Of a stretch of DNA of 64,000 bases, positions 59,636 to 64,000 are shown piece after piece (within the stretch, counting starts at the first letter, position 1; every line of letters begins with the position of its first letter). The notes beneath the pieces are model-generated. The model was given only the letters and a program-made list of their open reading frames with translations, did no database searches and had not been told where the DNA came from. Position numbers and translations under genes: made by a program. This DNA comes from Pseudomonadota bacterium (GTDB lineage: Bacteria > Pseudomonadota > Alphaproteobacteria > Rickettsiales > UBA3002), in NCBI GenBank assembly GCA_040384265.1, contig JAZKJM010000001.1, positions 1-64,000 on the forward strand. Direction: 5' to 3'.

Positions 59636-60058
59636 ATGAAATCGCACAAAACGAAAATTAACATTGCCATGCTTGTGCTAAGCGTGATTTTTATGGCCCC
59701 TCTCGTGGGCCCTCTTATCGCAGCTTCCCTACAAGTTCCTAATGTTGCGTTTGTGTATGGGCCTCATGGTTTTTCTGCTGATAGCGCAGTGACTTTTCCG
59801 CTGATAGCTATCATTGTCTTTTCAACCTTCCCCTTTTTAAACTACATCATCCCCAAAATCCCCTCGCAACAGACGCAGAAGAGGATCATGATCATCGCCG
59901 TAGTAATTTTTATATGCATTCCGGCTTTTTTTGTACCTCGCCCTATTTCAAAAATGACCAGACAATTCGTAACCCAATACATGAAAAACCATCATTACCA
60001 GCTTTGCGAAAAACAGAGGTCCTATCGCATGGAGTTCTGGTGCATTGATTCTAAATAA
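59636..60058 (+). CDS. Unrecognised small membrane protein (140 aa)
   Basis: Not recognised. The product has three predicted transmembrane helices (about 8-31, 53-75 and 84-101) and a C-terminal soluble tail with Cys residues (HHYQLCEKQRSYRMEFWC). It is clearly AT-richer than its neighbours. The ribosome-binding site is weak. It lies between rpsA and sppA, on the same strand, after the rpsA terminator, so it would need its own promoter. Confidence 0.6.
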   Translation: MKSHKTKINIAMLVLSVIFMAPLVGPLIAASLQVPNVAFVYGPHGFSADSAVTFPLIAIIVFSTFPFLNYIIPKIPSQQTQKRIMIIAVVIFICIPAFFVPRPISKMTRQFVTQYMKNHHYQLCEKQRSYRMEFWCIDSK

Positions 60059-60131
60059 ATCATTGATTTATTGCATCTTGACTGAGCACTGCTGACGCCA
60101 TAGTAATTTCGCAACCACCCACGAGGTAGCT

Positions 60132-61058
60132 ATGCAACCCCACAGCGATTTGCTCATCGACCGTAAACGCCTTAAGTCCCAGCTGGTCAGCTGGCGGGCG
60201 CTGGCGCTGGTTGCGGTGTTTGCGGCGGCGGCCATTTTCTTTGGCGGGTTTGGCGCCCACAGCAAAGGCGGCAAAGGCGATTACATCGCCCAGATCACCA
60301 TCGAAGGCATCATGGAAGACGATGCCGACCGCGACGCGCTGATGAAAGACATCCTCGAAGATGACCGCGCCAAAGCCGTGCTCGTGCGGCTAGATTCGCC
60401 CGGCGGCACCACTGTCGGCGGCGAAGCGATTTACCTGCAACTCAAGCAAATCGCCAAAAAGAAACCCGTTGTCGGCGTCATGCACACGCTGTGCGCCTCG
60501 GCCTGCTACATGGCGGCGCTCGGCACCGACCATGTCGTCGCCCGTGAGGGCACCCTCACCGGCTCGATCGGCGTGCTGCTGCAAAGCCTCGAGATCAGCC
60601 GCCTGGCCGATAAGCTCGGCATCACCCCCATCACCATCAAATCCGGCGCGATGAAGGATGTACCCAGCATCGCCGAGCCCTTCACCGATGACCAGCGCGC
60701 CATCGTCTCCGAAGTGGTGATGGATGCCTACGACCATTTCGTCCGCCTGATTGTCGAGAACCGTAAAATGGACGATGCGCAGGTGCGTAAATTGGCCGAT
60801 GGCCGCATCTATACCGGCTCGCAGGCGGTCAAGCTGAAGCTGATCGACGGCATCGGCGGGGATGATGAAGCCCTCGCCTGGCTGGCCGAAAACCGCAAAA
60901 TTAACCCTAAACTGGAGCTACGCGAAATCACGCCCGATCCAGAGATTAACTCGCTTTTAGGCAAGCTCGGCCAGTACTCGGGAATAAAAATCTTCGATAA
61001 ATCAGCAGTAGGGCTTGACGGGCTGGTTAGCATCTGGCATCCTTCACTCACGCAATAA
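60132..61058 (+). CDS. sppA: Signal peptide peptidase SppA, 36K type
   Basis: Membrane-bound serine-lysine protease that digests cleaved signal peptides. The 308-residue product has an N-terminal transmembrane helix (about 25-41), the nucleophile Ser123 in TLCASACYMAA, and a downstream GTLTGSIGV with SGAMKD holding the candidate general-base Lys. This is the short form with one protease domain. It is followed 24 bases later by ihfB. Confidence 0.93.
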   Translation: MQPHSDLLIDRKRLKSQLVSWRALALVAVFAAAAIFFGGFGAHSKGGKGDYIAQITIEGIMEDDADRDALMKDILEDDRAKAVLVRLDSPGGTTVGGEAIYLQLKQIAKKKPVVGVMHTLCASACYMAALGTDHVVAREGTLTGSIGVLLQSLEISRLADKLGITPITIKSGAMKDVPSIAEPFTDDQRAIVSEVVMDAYDHFVRLIVENRKMDDAQVRKLADGRIYTGSQAVKLKLIDGIGGDDEALAWLAENRKINPKLELREITPDPEINSLLGKLGQYSGIKIFDKSAVGLDGLVSIWHPSLTQ

Positions 61059-61082
61059 CGTCATGATATAGCGAGAGAAACG

Positions 61083-61376
61083 ATGACAAAATCAGAACTG
61101 ATCCAACGACTCGCCAAACGTTACCCGCATTTGTACCAGCGCGACATTGAAGTGCTGGTCAACACCATGTTCGATGAAATCACCAACGCGCTCGGCGCCG
61201 GCAACCGGGTTGAGCTGCGCGGCTTCGGCGCTTTCTCCGTGCGCAAGCGCGACGCCCGCGCCGCCCGCAATCCCAAAAACGGTTCCATGGTCAGCGTCGG
61301 CCAGCGCCATGCAATTTATTTCCGCACCGGCAAAGAACTCCGCGAGCGCGTCACCAACGTGATTCCGAAAGACTAG
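61083..61376 (+). CDS. ihfB: Integration host factor beta subunit
   Basis: HU/IHF family DNA-bending protein of 97 residues. Starts [17 protein letters not shown] with the dimerisation helices and has the beta-arm [11 protein letters not shown] with the intercalating Pro. The [16 protein letters not shown] stretch fits the beta rather than alpha subunit. rpsA-sppA-ihfB neighbourhoods are common in alphaproteobacteria; here a foreign-looking gene lies after rpsA. Confidence 0.93.
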   Translation: MTKSELIQRLAKRYPHLYQRDIEVLVNTMFDEITNALGAGNRVELRGFGAFSVRKRDARAARNPKNGSMVSVGQRHAIYFRTGKELRERVTNVIPKD

Positions 61377-61386
61377 TTTTCACGCC

Positions 61387-62016
61387 GTGCCAGTCCTCAT
61401 CAAAAACTGCGGACTAAAAACCTCCGATGACATCACCACCGCCGCCACTACCGGCGCGCATTTTGCAGGCTTCGTCCATCACGAAGCCTCCCCGCGCCAT
61501 GTCGCCCTTGGCGATCTTGAGGCACTCGTCGCGCATGCCAAACCATTGCTGAAAACCGTCGTGGTGCTGAAAGCCCCTTCCGAAGGGCTGCTGTGGGAAA
61601 TCACAAACCTCGTCGCGCCCGATTTCATCCAGCTACATCAATTTCCCTCGGTCGATTATATCCGCAAAATTGCTGATCAAACCGGCATCCCCATCATCAG
61701 CGCCCTCTCCGTGCGCGATGCGCAGGACCTCGCCATGGCCGAAGCGCTGGAGGACGTCAGCGCCCATGTGCTGTTCGATGCGCCGCAAGCCGGCAGCGGC
61801 AAAACCTTCGATTGGCAATTGCTCAAAACCCTGACGATGAAAAACCCATGGTTCCTCGCCGGTGGCCTCACCATCGACAATGTCGCCGAAGCCATCCGCG
61901 CCACCCACGCGCCGATGGTCGATGTGAGCAGCGGCATCGAATCCGCCCCGGGCGTAAAATCCGCAGAAAAGATTGCAGCCTTCAACGCGGCTGTGCTACA
62001 TGCCTCGCATGCCTGA
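61387..62016 (+). CDS. trpF: Phosphoribosylanthranilate isomerase
   Basis: Third step in tryptophan synthesis from anthranilate. The 209-residue TIM barrel starts with [10 protein letters not shown], holding the catalytic Cys, and has the catalytic Asp in [16 protein letters not shown], then AGGLTIDNV and VDVSSGIES, all typical. GTG start at 61387. Its end overlaps the trpB start by 8 bases. It begins a trpF-trpB-trpA order usual for alphaproteobacteria. Confidence 0.95.
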   Translation: MPVLIKNCGLKTSDDITTAATTGAHFAGFVHHEASPRHVALGDLEALVAHAKPLLKTVVVLKAPSEGLLWEITNLVAPDFIQLHQFPSVDYIRKIADQTGIPIISALSVRDAQDLAMAEALEDVSAHVLFDAPQAGSGKTFDWQLLKTLTMKNPWFLAGGLTIDNVAEAIRATHAPMVDVSSGIESAPGVKSAEKIAAFNAAVLHASHA

Positions 62017-63211
62017 ACACGCGACCATTCCCGACGACAACGGCCATTTCGGCATCTATGGCGGCCGTTATGTCGCCGAGACGCTGATGCCGCTGATCCT
62101 CGAAGTCGAGCGCGGCTATGCCGCCATGCGCGCCGACCCCGCCTTCCACGCCCAGTTCGACGATTTGATGAAGCATTATGTCGGCCGCCCAAGCCCGCTG
62201 TATTTTGCGGAACGCCTGACCGAAAAACTCGGTGGCGCGCAAATCTATTTCAAGCGCGATGAGCTAAACCACACCGGCGCGCATAAAATCAACAACTGCA
62301 TCGGCCAGGTGCTGCTCGCCATCCGCATGGGAAAAAAGCGCATCATCGCTGAAACCGGCGCGGGCCAGCACGGCGTCGCCACCGCCACCGTCTGCGCGCG
62401 TTTTGGGCTCGAATGCATCATCTATATGGGCGCCAAAGACATGGAGCGCCAAAAGCCCAACGTCTTCCGCATGAAGCTGCTGGGCGCGCAGGTCATCCCC
62501 GTCACCAGCGGCAGCCGCAGCCTGAAAGACGCCATGAACGAAGCCCTGCGCGACTGGGTAACCAACGTGGACGACACCTACTACCTCATCGGCACCGCCT
62601 CGGGCCCGCACCCCTTCCCCATGATGGTGCGCGATTTCCAGTCCGTCATCGGGCAGGAAGTCAAAACCGAATCGCTCGCCCGCCTTGGCCGCCTGCCGGA
62701 TATGCTGGTCGCCTGCATCGGCGGCGGCAGCAACGCCATCGGCCTGTTCCACCCCTTCCTGAAGGATGCCGCCGTGAAAATGGTCGCTGTCGAAGCCGCA
62801 GGCCACGGGCTCGATACCGATTTCCACGCCGCCTCGCTCACCCGCGGCACGCCCGGCGTGCTGCATGGCTGCCGCACCTACCTGCTGCAGGACGATGACG
62901 GCCAGATCACCGAGGCCCACTCCATTTCCGCCGGGCTCGATTACCCCGGCATCGGCCCCGAGCATGCATGGCTGAAAGACACCAACCGCGTCGAATATGT
63001 CAGCGCGACGGATGATGAGGCCCTCGCCGCCTTCAAAACCCTCGCCGTCACGGAAGGCATTTTGCCCGCGCTGGAGCCCAGCCACGCCCTCGCCCATGTC
63101 ATCACCCGCGCACCAACGATGGCCGCGGATCAGATCCTCGTAATGAACCTTTGCGGCCGCGGCGATAAGGACATCTTCACCGTCGCCGAAGCGCTCGGGG
63201 TCACGCTATGA
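62009..63211 (+). CDS. trpB: Tryptophan synthase beta chain
   Basis: PLP enzyme that joins indole and serine. In the 400-residue product the Schiff-base Lys93 is in GAHKINNC, and GGGSNAIG binds the PLP phosphate. The ATG at 62009 gives [15 protein letters not shown]; an in-frame ATG at 62000 is equally open. The start lies within the trpF end, and TGA overlaps the trpA ATG by four bases. Confidence 0.97.
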   Translation: MPEHATIPDDNGHFGIYGGRYVAETLMPLILEVERGYAAMRADPAFHAQFDDLMKHYVGRPSPLYFAERLTEKLGGAQIYFKRDELNHTGAHKINNCIGQVLLAIRMGKKRIIAETGAGQHGVATATVCARFGLECIIYMGAKDMERQKPNVFRMKLLGAQVIPVTSGSRSLKDAMNEALRDWVTNVDDTYYLIGTASGPHPFPMMVRDFQSVIGQEVKTESLARLGRLPDMLVACIGGGSNAIGLFHPFLKDAAVKMVAVEAAGHGLDTDFHAASLTRGTPGVLHGCRTYLLQDDDGQITEAHSISAGLDYPGIGPEHAWLKDTNRVEYVSATDDEALAAFKTLAVTEGILPALEPSHALAHVITRAPTMAADQILVMNLCGRGDKDIFTVAEALGVTL

Positions 63212-63996
63212 GCCGCATCGACCAAGCCTTCGCCCGCTGCCGCGCCGAAAACCGCGCGGCCTTCATTCCCTTCATCATGGGCGGTGATCCATCCCTTACC
63301 ACCTGCGCCGCACTGCTGGATGCGCTACCCGCCGCCGGGGCCGATATTATCGAGCTCGGCATCCCATTTTCCGACCCGATGGCGGATGGCCCGGTGATCG
63401 CCCAAGCTGGCCTGCGCGCGCTGGAAGCAGGCGCCACCCTCGCCCATATCCTGGGTCTCGCCCGCGCCTTCCGCGCCAAGCACAGCACCCCGCTGGTGCT
63501 GATGGGCTATCTCAACCCGGTCTATGTTTATGGCTACGAGAAATTCGCCGCCGATGCACAGGCCGCCGGGGTGGATGGCATCATCCTCGTCGACCTGCCG
63601 CCGGAAGAAGCGGCGGAAGTGGAGCCGCTGCTGACCAAACACGGCATCGCCCTCGTGCGCCTCATCGCGCCGACCTCGGTGCCGGGTCGCCTGCCGCTGC
63701 TCACCCAGCATGCGAACGGCTACCTTTATTACATCTCCATCACCGGCATCACCGGCGGTGCGGCCGCGCCCGAAGCGCGCATCCGTGAGCATCTCGCCGC
63801 CATTCGTGCCGCCACATCGCTGCCGGTCTGTGTTGGCTTTGGCGTTAAAACCCCCGCCGATGTCAGCGCCATGGCCGCCCTTTCGGATGGGGTTGTGGTC
63901 GGCTCAGCGATTGTAAATTTCATCCGCGAATCCGGATCAGACCTGGGCAAGTTCACGCAGTTCGCCCGCGCCCTCGCCGATGGCACGCGGCGCTAA
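63208..63996 (+). CDS. trpA: Tryptophan synthase alpha chain
   Basis: Cleaves indole-3-glycerol phosphate to indole for the beta chain. The 262-residue TIM barrel has the catalytic Glu in [16 protein letters not shown] and Asp in [12 protein letters not shown], and [10 protein letters not shown] in the phosphate-binding region. The gene is complete; its TAA ends four bases before the window ends. ATGA overlap with trpB indicates coupled translation. Confidence 0.97.
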   Translation: MSRIDQAFARCRAENRAAFIPFIMGGDPSLTTCAALLDALPAAGADIIELGIPFSDPMADGPVIAQAGLRALEAGATLAHILGLARAFRAKHSTPLVLMGYLNPVYVYGYEKFAADAQAAGVDGIILVDLPPEEAAEVEPLLTKHGIALVRLIAPTSVPGRLPLLTQHANGYLYYISITGITGGAAAPEARIREHLAAIRAATSLPVCVGFGVKTPADVSAMAALSDGVVVGSAIVNFIRESGSDLGKFTQFARALADGTRR

Positions 63997-64000
63997 AAAC

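Overview
The window reads as a chromosomal segment of a free-living, flagellated alphaproteobacterium with a GC-rich genome. The lineage call rests on gene content and order: an acnA gene divergent from ccmAB, the rpoZ–rel and pdxJ–acpS pairs, lipA near a RatA/Coq10 gene, a TIGR02300 (FYDLN) acidic protein, an LdtR-like MarR regulator, and a fliF-fliG-fliH-fliN-flbD-flhA-flhF-flhG flagellar cluster. The order or family cannot be fixed from the sequence alone. Coding density is high, most genes are housekeeping genes, and many neighbours overlap by 1-4 nt or converge on shared stop codons.

Layout. 0-8.5 kb: addB, a small conserved protein, aconitase, ccmA-ccmB, tatD. 8.6-15.7 kb: a minus-strand chain mltB, rlpA, dacC, tmk, holB, metG (peptidoglycan remodelling, dTMP kinase, clamp loader, Met-tRNA synthetase). 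15.8-22.3 kb: a glycerol-1-phosphate dehydrogenase-like gene, the queuosine operon queE-queC-queF, metZ with two tandem DUF192 genes, and acpS/pdxJ. 22.3-26.8 kb: two unrecognised genes lying between pdxJ and the rel-rpoZ pair. 26.9-34.9 kb: lipA, an unrecognised gene, a RatA/Coq10-type gene, corA, membrane and hypothetical proteins, a tRNA-Ser(GGA) with flanking tRNA-like fragments and an AT-rich nucleotidyltransferase gene, DUF983, leucyl aminopeptidase and a MarR regulator. 35.2-46.4 kb: the flagellar cluster. 46.4-54.4 kb: polyprenyl diphosphate synthase, TAXI binding protein, LdtR-like regulator, histidine kinase, glmS, and a pair made of a degenerate prepilin-peptidase-like protein and a degenerate EAL-like protein. 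54.5-64 kb: TIGR02300, an AroA-Cmk fusion, rpsA, sppA, ihfB and trpF-trpB-trpA.

The most interesting signals are: (1) a single reading frame joining EPSP synthase to CMP kinase; (2) a recurring pattern in which unrecognised, compositionally different genes sit inside gene neighbourhoods that are normally uninterrupted (pdxJ/rel, lipA/coq10, cmk/rpsA, metG/tatD, rpsA/ihfB); (3) a two-gene unit at 22.3-24.0 kb whose products share a similar C-terminal hydrophobic segment and which has its own terminator; (4) two families of dispersed palindromic repeats; (5) a tRNA-Ser locus with partial tRNA copies beside an AT-rich gene; (6) an FlbD homologue with Glu in place of the usual receiver Asp. No CRISPR array, insertion sequence, rRNA or replication origin was seen.
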